Assembly (NCBI GenBank): GCA_020630355.1
Contig: JAHDBO010000033.1
Span: 1 to 12,824 of the forward strand
DNA length: 12,824 nucleotides
Direction of reading: 5' to 3'
From: Saprospiraceae bacterium
GTDB taxonomy: Bacteria; Bacteroidota; Bacteroidia; Chitinophagales; Saprospiraceae
Shown: positions 5,249 through 12,824 of the stretch, piece after piece
Numbering within the stretch: position 1 is the stretch's first letter
How the letters are laid out: every line of letters starts with the position of its first letter
Program-made: the position numbers and the translations under genes
Notes under the pieces: generated by a model
Seen by the model: only the letters and a program-made list of their open reading frames with translations
Told to the model about the DNA's origin: nothing
The model's database searches: none

Positions 5249-7108
5249 ATGCAAAAAGGTAACATCTCAGTACAAACGGAGAATATATTTCCAATCATCA
5301 AACAGTTCCTTTACTCTGACCAAGAAATATTCTTGAGAGAATTGGTTTCCAATGCGGTCGATGCGACCTCAAAGCTCAAGACGCTAGGTGCAAGAGGCGA
5401 AGTTGGTGAGGTCGGGAATACGACGATTGAAATCAAATTAGACAAAGAAGCGAAAACGCTGACCATCTCGGACAAGGGCATCGGTCTGACCAGCGAAGAA
5501 ATGGAGCGTTACTTGAATCAAGTTGCTTTCTCTTCTGCCCAAGAATTTATTGAAAAATATAAGGACGATGCCAATATTATCGGGCATTTTGGTCTAGGCT
5601 TTTATTCTGCCTTTATGGTGGCTACCAAGGTAGAGGTTCATTCCTTATCTTATAAAGAAGGAAGCGAAGGCTATGTATGGACTTGTGAAGGCGACCCTAG
5701 CTATAGCATAGAGGCAAGAGCAAAAGAAAGTCGAGGTACAGACGTTATTCTACATGTAAGCGAGGATGCGGAGGAATACTTAGAAGAGGCTAAAATTGCT
5801 GAACTACTAGAGAAATATTGTAAGTTCTTACCAGTAGAAATCAAGTTTGGTACAAAGACAGAAACGACATACGAAGGTGAAGGCGAGGACAAAGAAGAGA
5901 TTAAAACGGAAGTTGATAATATTATCAATAATCCGAGCCCACTTTGGAAAAAGCAACCATCAGAGTTGACCGATGAGGATTATAAAGCGTTTTACAACGA
6001 ATTATATCCATTCTCTCAACCACCCCTTTTCTGGATTCATCTCAATATTGACTATCCGTTCAATTTGACAGGCGTACTGTATTTCCCTAAAGTAGCTAAT
6101 TCAGTAGAGGTACAGAAGAATAAGATTCAGCTGTATAGCAATCAGGTTTATGTGACCGACGAAGTGTCAGCTATTGTACCTGAATTTTTGACATTATTGC
6201 ATGGGGTTATTGATTCTCCTGATATTCCATTGAATGTTTCTCGAAGTTATCTTCAAAGTGATAGAAATGTGAAAAAAATCACGAACTATATCACTAAAAA
6301 GGTAGCGGAGAAGCTGCATGATATGTTCAAAACGGATAGGAAGGATTTTGAGGATAAGTGGAAAGAAATGGGCACTTTCGTGAAGTACGGAATGTTGACA
6401 GAAGAGAAATTCCACGATAGAGCAATCAAGTTTAGCTTATTGAAGAATGAAGCTTCAGAGCATTTCACACTAGAAGAATACAAAGAGAAAATCGCTGCCA
6501 ACCAAACCGATAAGCACGATAAGTTGGTTTGCATCTATACGAACGATACGGCTTCTCATGATAGTTATATCCAGTCTGCAAAGTCGTATGGCTATGATGT
6601 CTTAGAGATGGATACGATTATCGATACCCATCACATGCAGCATCTTGAGGCCAAAGACGGTAAAATAACTTTTGTGCGAGTAGATTCTGACACCGTCGAT
6701 AATCTTGTACAGAAAGATGAAAAGAAAGAATCCGTTCTATCGGAAGAAGAGCAGAAGCAAGTAGAAGAACTTTTCAAGGCGAACATCACGGATATTGCTG
6801 CGAAAGTAGAGTTGAAAGCCCTTTCTCCAGAAGACCAACCTGTGATGATTACCCGTCCAGAGTTTATGCGACGTATGAAGGAGATGTCAGCATTACAAGG
6901 TAATGCTTTCGGGGATTTTCCAGATAGCTACAATGTCGTGGTCAATTCTAATCATGCTTTGATTGCGGACAAAGTACTAAAAGCAGGCGCAGAGGAGCAA
7001 GGAACGGTAGTCAAGCATTTATACGATTTGGCATTGCTGAACCAAGGGATGCTGAAAGGAGCTGCTTTGACAGAATTTATCAATAAGAGTCTAAACTTAC
7101 TGAAGTAA
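5249..7108 (+). CDS. htpG: Molecular chaperone HtpG (bacterial Hsp90)
   Basis: ATP-dependent Hsp90-family chaperone, a cytosolic homodimer that remodels client proteins; 619 residues against about 624 for E. coli HtpG. The GHKL ATPase domain occupies about 1-200: FLRELVSNAVDA (28-39) contains catalytic E31 and Mg-binding N35, DKGIG (75-79) contains the ATP-contacting Asp, and IGHFGLG (111-117) forms the lid glycines. A short acidic/lysine linker follows (about 203-224). The middle domain includes LNVSRSYLQ (328-336), whose R332 corresponds to the arginine contacting ATP phosphate. The C-terminal dimerisation domain covers about 500-619. A stop codon directly precedes the ATG in frame, so the start is secure. 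Monocistronic, convergent with the M16 gene. Stress induction is expected for the family, but no heat-shock operator is visible. Confidence 0.97.
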   Translation: MQKGNISVQTENIFPIIKQFLYSDQEIFLRELVSNAVDATSKLKTLGARGEVGEVGNTTIEIKLDKEAKTLTISDKGIGLTSEEMERYLNQVAFSSAQEFIEKYKDDANIIGHFGLGFYSAFMVATKVEVHSLSYKEGSEGYVWTCEGDPSYSIEARAKESRGTDVILHVSEDAEEYLEEAKIAELLEKYCKFLPVEIKFGTKTETTYEGEGEDKEEIKTEVDNIINNPSPLWKKQPSELTDEDYKAFYNELYPFSQPPLFWIHLNIDYPFNLTGVLYFPKVANSVEVQKNKIQLYSNQVYVTDEVSAIVPEFLTLLHGVIDSPDIPLNVSRSYLQSDRNVKKITNYITKKVAEKLHDMFKTDRKDFEDKWKEMGTFVKYGMLTEEKFHDRAIKFSLLKNEASEHFTLEEYKEKIAANQTDKHDKLVCIYTNDTASHDSYIQSAKSYGYDVLEMDTIIDTHHMQHLEAKDGKITFVRVDSDTVDNLVQKDEKKESVLSEEEQKQVEELFKANITDIAAKVELKALSPEDQPVMITRPEFMRRMKEMSALQGNAFGDFPDSYNVVVNSNHALIADKVLKAGAEEQGTVVKHLYDLALLNQGMLKGAALTEFINKSLNLLK

Positions 7109-7130
7109 GCACCTCCAACTTACTAGGAAA

Positions 7131-7172
7131 AAAATAGGGCGTTTCTCGATTGAGAAACGCCCTTTCTTTTTA
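7131..7172. terminator. Bidirectional terminator shared by htpG and the M16 peptidase gene
   Basis: 12-bp perfect stem (AGGGCGTTTCTC 7136-7147 with GAGAAACGCCCT 7152-7163) and a 4-base loop. On the plus strand TTTCTTTTT follows; on the minus strand ATTTTTTT follows. It lies between two converging genes that stop at 7108 and 7199. A further small hairpin CTTAC-TGAA-GTAAG (7096-7109) overlaps the htpG stop codon. Confidence 0.93.
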
Positions 7173-7198
7173 GAAAAATCAGCAATCTAAAATCGCCA

Positions 7199-10111
7199 TT
7201 ATTCCTTCTTAGGTTCTGGCTTCATGACAAACTTCGCATAGTTTTTCATATCGAAAACTCGATTCGCCATTTTTTGGAGGCTATCTGAATTTAAGCTATC
7301 TACTTTTTTATTGTAGCGCTCGATCAGGATGCGTTCTGGGTCTAGATCGTCTTGGTAAGAACCAGATAAGTAGTTCAGCCAGAAGTTGTTTTCTTTCAAG
7401 CCTTTGATGCGCTCTTGCTTCTGTGTCTCTTGAATCTTAGTGATGTCTTTAGCTTCAACACCATTCTTTTTCAAGTTCTCAATATCAGCCAAAGCGGTGT
7501 TGATTAGCTCTTCCTCCTTTCCTGGGTCGCAGTTGAACGAAACCGTTACATTGTATGCTTCAACAGGATTGCGGCTGATATTGCCTCTTACGCCTACACC
7601 ATAAACACCTCCTTTATCCTCACGCATAGACTCTCTCATCTTGATAGACAATAATTTTTGCATCGCATAGAAATCATATCTATCCTGTGCATTGTCCCAG
7701 TCAAAATCGCCACGGAAATTCAATTGTACTTGAGAACGAGGGGCAGCACCTTTCTCAAACTCTTCTACGATTGTACCTTTCTTAGAGCGGATGCCCAAAT
7801 CTTTCCACTTGTCGCCCCTATTGGTGCTAGGTAGGTTGCCTAGGTAGGTTGCCGCCATTTTTGAGAAAGATTCTACTTCAAAGTTTCCTACGAAAAGGAA
7901 AGTGAAATCACTGGCATCTGCAAAACGCTCTTTGTAAAGCGAAACGATTTTATCCAAATCTGCATTGTTCAAATCTTCCATACTAGGAACGATTTGTCTT
8001 CTTGGGTGACCACCATAAGTAACATCAGATACACGCTTAAAGAAAACAAATTGAGGGATCGCATCAATATTGGCCAATTGAATCTTACTCCTGGTCATCA
8101 TAGACTGGAATGCAGTTTCATCTTTTCTAGGTTGTGTGAAGTATAGGTAAATCATTTGGAACATCGTCTCCAAATCCTTTGGAGAGGCATTTCCACGCAT
8201 TCCTTCGGATAGCTCTCCGATAAATGGAGAAACTCGTACGGTCTTACCAGCCATCATTTTCTGAAGGTCGGTATTTGAAAATTCTCCTACGCCAGACTGT
8301 CCGATAACTTGATTGATGAATTGACCCGCAATAGCTTGGTCAGCATCGCTGAATAAGGAAGAGCCTCCATCACTAAATGCCGTAAAAAGAATTTCGTCAT
8401 TTTTGAAATTCGTAGGTTTCAAAATCAAGCGTACACCATTGGCCAGAGTGATTTCCGTTACATCAAGCGTTTCATTGACTTTTGTATCCTTGATAGGCGT
8501 TGGAGCCAACTTCGTAGCTAGGAGGGGTTTGTCAACTACTTTATCTACATAAGGTTTGATGTCTTTCGTTTTGACCGCTTCTAGAACTTCCCTTACTTTC
8601 GCCTCATTGGCAATTTCCAAGCCTTCTTTTTCTGGTCCTGTGATAATTACCACACGGTTTTCGTCCGTAATCCATTTTTTTGCCAGTTTATTCACTTCTT
8701 GAATCGTAATGGTAGGAACAAATTTTTTGTGCATTTCTAGAGATTGCTCTGGGCTAGGGATTGGAGCGCCTTCCAAATAATGACTCACCAAACGTCTTGC
8801 CAATCTGCCCGACTGCGTCTTGTCTCTTTCCTTGTAGCTTTTTTCTACTCTTTCTAGCAGTTTTACCTTTTCACGTTCCAATTCTGAAGCATTAAATCCG
8901 TGCTTTAATACTCTTGTATTTTCCGTAAGGATAGCTTCCAATCCTTTGATAGCACCATCTTCTGAAACAGTAGCAGAAGAAAAATAAGCATTGGAACCAC
9001 GAACAAAACCAGAATAGCCAGAGAAAGCACCTAAGAAAGGAGGGTCTGCCTTCTGTGTCAATTCTCTAAGGCGGTTGTTCAACATACCGTTATAAAGACT
9101 GTGCATAATATTTTGGCGGAAGTCCCCTAATGTTTCGGTCTTTCCTGGGTCATGCTTGTACATCAATTGCACTTGCGCAATAGAAGCTTCTTTATCCGTT
9201 ACAATAGAAACCAAGGTCTCCTTGTGTTTAGGCACCACATTAGGCACTTTTTCACGCTTTTCGGAATCATTTTTTACTTCCGTAAAACGCTTCTTGATTT
9301 CCATTTCCATTTTGTCTAGATCCACGTCTCCTACAACAATAACAGACATCAATTCTGGTCTGTACCAGTCACGGTAGAAACGCTTGAAAGCGTCATAAGG
9401 TGCATTTTTGATAATTTCTGGCTTACCGATAGGAAGACGGTTCGCATAGCGGGAATCCTTGAACAAAACAGGGAAGTACTGATTGCTCATACGTTGTCCT
9501 GCTCCTAGGCGAGAACGGTATTCAGATGCAACAACACCTCTTTCTTTATCAATTTCTTCATCTTCAAACGCAATGCCACCAGCCCAATCTTGAAGGATGA
9601 GCAATCCTTTAGAAAGCATTTCTTCATCATCTGTCCTAGCTTGAAGCATATATACGGTCTCATCGAAACTGGTATAGGCGTTCAAATCTGGACCAAACTT
9701 CGTACCGATGGATTCCAAATAATCAACTAGCTCACTTTTCTTGAAGTTTTTACTACCATTGAATGCCATGTGCTCTACAAAGTGTGCCAGACCTTGTTGG
9801 TCGTCATCTTCTTGCATCGCACCAGCATTGACGGCCAAGCGAAGCTCCGCACGGTTTTCTGGCTTAGTATTTTTCTGGATGTAATACTTCATGCCGTTTG
9901 GTAAAGTACCAGAGCGAATGGATTCGTCTTTTGGAATAGGTAGTGTCGCCCATGCAGGTTTGCTTGGCTGGCTTTCGCCAATACCTACTAGCTTTTCTTC
10001 TTTAGGTGCTTCAGGTTTTGCGACGGTACTACCTGCCTTTGGTGTACAGCCTTGAAAAACCATCGTGCCGCTCAATACAGCTAAGAATAAATACAAAAAA
10101 TTTTTCTTCAC
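7199..10111 (-). CDS. Two-domain M16 family zinc metallopeptidase, probable lipoprotein
   Basis: 970-residue insulinase/pitrilysin-family (M16) peptidase, similar in layout to E. coli PqqL. The start codon is GTG (10111-10109); no in-frame ATG is visible close upstream, and translation gives a classic signal peptide MKKNFLYLFLAVLSG with a lipobox-like VFQGC, Cys at 22. It is therefore probably a lipidated envelope protein, followed by a Pro/Lys-rich linker (23-60). The active N-terminal half has the inverted zinc motif HFVEH (110-114: H110, H114 zinc ligands, E113 base) and the third ligand in KERGVV (E190). The second half (from about 545) has the same fold but no HxxEH, and carries the GGVYGVGVRG...Y element (about 834-852) typical of the inactive partner domain. 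Likely role: degradation of peptides in the periplasm or at the envelope. Monocistronic. Family sure; substrate unknown. Confidence 0.92.
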   Translation of the reverse strand: MKKNFLYLFLAVLSGTMVFQGCTPKAGSTVAKPEAPKEEKLVGIGESQPSKPAWATLPIPKDESIRSGTLPNGMKYYIQKNTKPENRAELRLAVNAGAMQEDDDQQGLAHFVEHMAFNGSKNFKKSELVDYLESIGTKFGPDLNAYTSFDETVYMLQARTDDEEMLSKGLLILQDWAGGIAFEDEEIDKERGVVASEYRSRLGAGQRMSNQYFPVLFKDSRYANRLPIGKPEIIKNAPYDAFKRFYRDWYRPELMSVIVVGDVDLDKMEMEIKKRFTEVKNDSEKREKVPNVVPKHKETLVSIVTDKEASIAQVQLMYKHDPGKTETLGDFRQNIMHSLYNGMLNNRLRELTQKADPPFLGAFSGYSGFVRGSNAYFSSATVSEDGAIKGLEAILTENTRVLKHGFNASELEREKVKLLERVEKSYKERDKTQSGRLARRLVSHYLEGAPIPSPEQSLEMHKKFVPTITIQEVNKLAKKWITDENRVVIITGPEKEGLEIANEAKVREVLEAVKTKDIKPYVDKVVDKPLLATKLAPTPIKDTKVNETLDVTEITLANGVRLILKPTNFKNDEILFTAFSDGGSSLFSDADQAIAGQFINQVIGQSGVGEFSNTDLQKMMAGKTVRVSPFIGELSEGMRGNASPKDLETMFQMIYLYFTQPRKDETAFQSMMTRSKIQLANIDAIPQFVFFKRVSDVTYGGHPRRQIVPSMEDLNNADLDKIVSLYKERFADASDFTFLFVGNFEVESFSKMAATYLGNLPSTNRGDKWKDLGIRSKKGTIVEEFEKGAAPRSQVQLNFRGDFDWDNAQDRYDFYAMQKLLSIKMRESMREDKGGVYGVGVRGNISRNPVEAYNVTVSFNCDPGKEEELINTALADIENLKKNGVEAKDITKIQETQKQERIKGLKENNFWLNYLSGSYQDDLDPERILIERYNKKVDSLNSDSLQKMANRVFDMKNYAKFVMKPEPKKE

Positions 10112-10324
10112 GAGGGAATTATTTTTAATTAGAGAATGGTTTTTAAAAAATAGAATATAAATATAAAACTAAAAAATAGTTATTTAGCGTAAAAATGCGT
10201 CAAACTTCAATGGCTTGGTTTTTAATAGACATTGTTCTAATTTTCGATTTTGGTAAAAACAGTAGGCTATAAAAAATGATTTTCAATCTAATAGTGATTA
10301 TTCTAAATGATTTTGTACAGCGAG

Positions 10325-10364
10325 CCTGCCTGAGCAAGCAGGTTTATGAAACCTAGCAATTTCA
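10325..10364. repeat. Compact palindromic cluster between the M16 gene and metG
   Basis: Overlapping hairpins in 40 bases: CCTGC/GCAGG (10325-10329, 10338-10342), GGTTT-ATG-AAACC (10341-10353) and TGAAA/TTTCA (10347-10351, 10360-10364). It is GC-richer than the surrounding intergenic DNA. It resembles a dispersed REP-like element, but only one copy is in the window. It lies upstream of the likely metG promoter, so it is probably not in the metG mRNA. Confidence 0.4.
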
Positions 10365-10375
10365 AGAGTTCTGGG

Positions 10376-10487
10376 TCATTCAAAATTCAAAATTTTTCAT
10401 TCAGAATTAGGTCTAATATCTAAAGACTAATTATTAATATCTGGTTTTAGAATAAAATCTAATATAAGAGAAGCATCATTCAAAATT
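10376..10487 (+). repeat. TCATTCA(A/G)AATT repeats upstream of metG
   Basis: Three copies: TCATTCAAAATT at 10376-10387, TCATTCAGAATT at 10397-10408 and TCATTCAAAATT at 10476-10487. The outer two are identical and exactly 100 bases apart. Sequence after the second and third copies is also related (AATTAGGTCTAA, AATTAGTTCTTA). The rest of the 10112-10613 interval is AT-rich with no gene that I can support. Confidence 0.45.
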
Positions 10488-10508
10488 AGTTCTTAAAAAC
10501 AACTTCTC

Positions 10509-10516
10509 TATATTTG
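10509..10516 (+). promoter_or_regulatory. Probable -7 element of the metG promoter
   Basis: TATATTTG fully matches TAnnTTTG, giving a leader of about 90 bases before the ATG at 10614. The -33 position has only a weak TTAG (10486-10489), at the edge of the last TCATTCAAAATT repeat. It is the best promoter candidate in the 500-base interval. Confidence 0.5.
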
Positions 10517-10613
10517 CAGCTCGAAAATAGTAAAACATCAATTACTAGCATTTGTATATAGATGAGCAAGCTCCATTTTTCGATAAATGTCCAGTTTGTA
10601 ACAAAAAAATATC

Positions 10614-12740
10614 ATGGCAACTCCTAAAAGATACCTAGTAACGGCAGCATTACCTTATGCGAACGGTCTTTCGCATTTCGGACATTTGGCGGGGAATTTC
10701 CTCCCAGCGGACATCTATGTGCGTTTCTTGCGCCTGATGGGAAAGGATGTCGTTTGGGTTTGTGGTTCGGATGAGCATGGAGCGTCCATAGATATTCGTG
10801 CGAAGAAAGAAGGCTTGACTCCAAAGCAAATCGTGGATAAATACCATCACCTCAACAAGGAGAGTTTTGACGCATTGGGCTTGTCTTTCGATATGTACCA
10901 CCGTACGAGTTTGCCGATTCATCATCAGACGACGCAGGACTTCTTTTTGCATTTAAATGAAAAAGGGGATGAATTTGAGGTGCGGGAGTCGGAGCAGTAT
11001 TATGATGAAGATTTCAAGCAATTTCTAGCAGACCAGTTCATAAAAGGAGATTGTCCAAAATGTGGTCATGCGGATGCTTATGGCAATCAGTGCGAAAACT
11101 GTGGCTCGGCATTGTCGCCTACGGAATTGGTCAATCCTGTTTCCACCTTGAGTGGGAAAAAACCCGTTTTGAAAAGAACGAAGCACTGGTACTTCCGTCT
11201 GGATAAGCATGCGGATTGGCTGCGGGATTGGGTAGAAAAAGGCGAACTAGACGGCAAGCAGCACCACGACCCAAAAACTTGGCGGAAGCACGTAACAGGA
11301 CAAGTCTTGTCTTGGCTGAACGCCGAGGAGGGATTGCAACCAAGGGCGATTACTAGAGATTTGGATTGGGGAATTGACGTGCCACTACCAGATGCAGAAG
11401 GTAAAGTGATGTATGTGTGGTTCGATGCGCCAATCGGATATATTTCAGCGACCAAAGACTGGGCGACCGAACAAGGAAAAGACTGGAAAGATTATTGGCA
11501 GAGCGAGGACTGTGAAATGGTGCATTTCATTGGTAAGGATAATATCGTGTTCCACTGTATTATTTTCCCTGCGATGCTCAAAGCACATGGTGATTATATT
11601 TTACCAACAAACGTTCCTGCCAACCAATTCTTGAATTTTGAAGGACAGAAATTTTCTAAGTCGAGAGGCTGGGGGACAGGTTTGAAAGAGTATTTGGAAA
11701 CCTTCAAAGACTTCCCCAACCATGTAGATGCGCTCCGCTATGCTTTGACTAGAAACATGCCTGAAAACAAGGATAGCGACTTCAAGTGGGATGAATTTAC
11801 GGATTATCATGATAAGGAATTAGCGGATAACCTAGGGAATTTTGTCAATCGGGTCATCGTCCTGACGAATAAGTACTATGATGGAAAAATCCCTGCGTAT
11901 ACTGGCGATTTTGGGGTAGCTATTGCCCCCGTAACAGCTTTGGTAGAGCAGTTGGTACAACACCTTTGGTCTTACAAATTCAAGGAAGCGATACAGACTT
12001 TGATGGAGATTTCTTCTTATGGGAATACGCACTTGCAAGATGTATCTCCTTGGAAGTTGTGGAAAACCGAACCTGAGAATCCCGTGATTCACAACTGCAT
12101 GAGATTGGGCTTAGAAATCGTTCAGGTGTTGAGCGTTCTGGCGAAGCCGTTTATCCCTGCGACCTCGGATAAGATGAGGGGATTGCTGAACCTGCCTCTA
12201 GCAGAAAATGGTGCTTGGGCGCAATTGCTAGATACGCTGAAAGTAGGAAAAACAGGCTTGGAAGATGGGCACGTCATTGGAGCGCCGAGTTTGTTGTTTG
12301 CTAAGATTCATGATAGAAAAGACAAATCCCGCCTAGAACTCATCGAAGCAGAAAAGGCAAAATTGGCGGCGATTATCGAAGCAGAAAAAGCCAATGAAAG
12401 AGCACCGCTCAAGGACGAAATCCAGTTTGATGATTTTTCTAAATTGGACATCCGTACAGGGACTATTACCAGCGCAGAAAAAGTCAAAAAGGCAGATAAA
12501 CTATTGAAATTGACCGTTGATTTAGGCTTTGAAACTAGGACGGTTGTTTCTGGTATCGCCAAGCATTTCTCTACGGAGGAAGTGATTGGTCAGCAGGTAT
12601 TACTATTAGCCAACCTAGCACCAAGAAAACTACGAGGCGTCGAATCCCAAGGCATGATTCTAATGGCAGAGGACGAAAAAGGGAATCTTGTTTTCGTCCA
12701 GCCTAAAGATGCCATTGGGAATGGATTGGGGGTGAGTTGA
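10614..12740 (+). CDS. metG: Methionyl-tRNA synthetase
   Basis: Cytoplasmic class I synthetase that charges tRNA-Met with methionine for both initiation and elongation. 708 residues, slightly longer than E. coli MetG (677). The Rossmann fold opens with ALPYANG and the HIGH motif in the form HFGH (21-24). The zinc knuckle has two CxxC pairs (C147/C150 and C160/C163). The second signature is KFSKS (346-350), a KMSKS variant. The alpha-helical anticodon-binding domain follows (about 395-560), then a charged helical linker with a duplicated IEAEKA (about 577-598), then the EMAPII/Arc1p-like tRNA-binding OB domain (about 601-708, beginning near FDDFSKLDIRTG), which also serves dimerisation in bacterial MetRS. 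The ATG at 10614 is close to the catalytic fold and is the natural start. Divergent from the M16 gene; no downstream gene in the window. Confidence 0.97.
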   Translation: MATPKRYLVTAALPYANGLSHFGHLAGNFLPADIYVRFLRLMGKDVVWVCGSDEHGASIDIRAKKEGLTPKQIVDKYHHLNKESFDALGLSFDMYHRTSLPIHHQTTQDFFLHLNEKGDEFEVRESEQYYDEDFKQFLADQFIKGDCPKCGHADAYGNQCENCGSALSPTELVNPVSTLSGKKPVLKRTKHWYFRLDKHADWLRDWVEKGELDGKQHHDPKTWRKHVTGQVLSWLNAEEGLQPRAITRDLDWGIDVPLPDAEGKVMYVWFDAPIGYISATKDWATEQGKDWKDYWQSEDCEMVHFIGKDNIVFHCIIFPAMLKAHGDYILPTNVPANQFLNFEGQKFSKSRGWGTGLKEYLETFKDFPNHVDALRYALTRNMPENKDSDFKWDEFTDYHDKELADNLGNFVNRVIVLTNKYYDGKIPAYTGDFGVAIAPVTALVEQLVQHLWSYKFKEAIQTLMEISSYGNTHLQDVSPWKLWKTEPENPVIHNCMRLGLEIVQVLSVLAKPFIPATSDKMRGLLNLPLAENGAWAQLLDTLKVGKTGLEDGHVIGAPSLLFAKIHDRKDKSRLELIEAEKAKLAAIIEAEKANERAPLKDEIQFDDFSKLDIRTGTITSAEKVKKADKLLKLTVDLGFETRTVVSGIAKHFSTEEVIGQQVLLLANLAPRKLRGVESQGMILMAEDEKGNLVFVQPKDAIGNGLGVS

Positions 12741-12770
12741 TGTAGCTTCTGTTAGAAAACTAATTGGACT

Positions 12771-12824
12771 GAACCATATAAGGCATTTAAGAATCATATA
12801 AGTGTTTCTTATATGTCCTTATAT
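12771..12824. repeat. Nested palindromic CATATAAG repeat, cut by the window edge
   Basis: The unit CATATAAG occurs at 12775-12782 and 12795-12802, with a variant CATTTAAG at 12784-12791, and in reverse as CTTATATG at 12808-12815 and CCTTATAT at 12817-12824 (truncated). The inner hairpin is 8 bp with a 5-base loop; the outer stem ATATAAGG/CCTTATAT is another 8 bp. It starts 30 bases after the metG stop and may serve as its 3' end. As I recall, such CATATAAG palindromes recur between genes in some Bacteroidota genomes. Confidence 0.6.

Noticed and set aside
10112..10613. A methionine-related riboswitch or T-box upstream of metG
   Set aside because: No recognisable aptamer or T-box core, and the palindromic cluster lies upstream of the likely promoter.
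1..12824. CRISPR array, transposon, prophage or defence island
   Set aside because: No regular spacer-repeat array, transposase, integrase or nuclease genes; every long frame is a housekeeping family.

Overview
The window reads as chromosomal housekeeping DNA of a Bacteroidota bacterium. The supporting signs are several copies of the TAnnTTTG -7 promoter element, AT-rich leaders with no clear Shine-Dalgarno sites, a DUF2723/TMEM260-type membrane glycosyltransferase, a two-domain M16 lipoprotein peptidase, and a MetRS with a fused C-terminal tRNA-binding domain. A Saprospira- or Cytophaga-like lineage is possible, but I cannot fix the genus. There are no transposases, phage genes, CRISPR arrays or defence genes.

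Layout from left to right: a NudL/NUDT7-type CoA pyrophosphatase (+), followed by an intergenic region with a possible small RNA on the minus strand; a tRNA-Gln(TTG) gene (-) with its own promoter and terminator; a 1018-residue DUF2723 protein (+) with a strong terminator; a hairpin-dense 200-base stretch; an unrecognised 82-codon gene (-); htpG (+) and an M16 peptidase (-), which converge on a shared bidirectional terminator; a 500-base divergent intergenic region with repeats; metG (+); and a palindromic repeat cut by the right edge.

The genes do not form an operon. Nearly every one has its own terminator, and neighbouring strands alternate. Their roles are separate: nucleotide clean-up, translation (tRNA-Gln, MetRS), protein folding (HtpG), envelope proteolysis (M16) and probable protein glycosylation (DUF2723). 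Any functional link between them would be speculation.

The most unusual signal is non-coding. Between the DUF2723 terminator and the small minus-strand gene lie two long hairpins (4539-4585 and 4614-4661). Their stems are unrelated in sequence, but both loops carry the same 11 bases, TTACCCCCCAG (CTGGGGGGTAA on the other strand). An unchanged loop on different stems suggests selection on an RNA or a structured DNA. I do not recognise the element, and which strand is transcribed is undecided.
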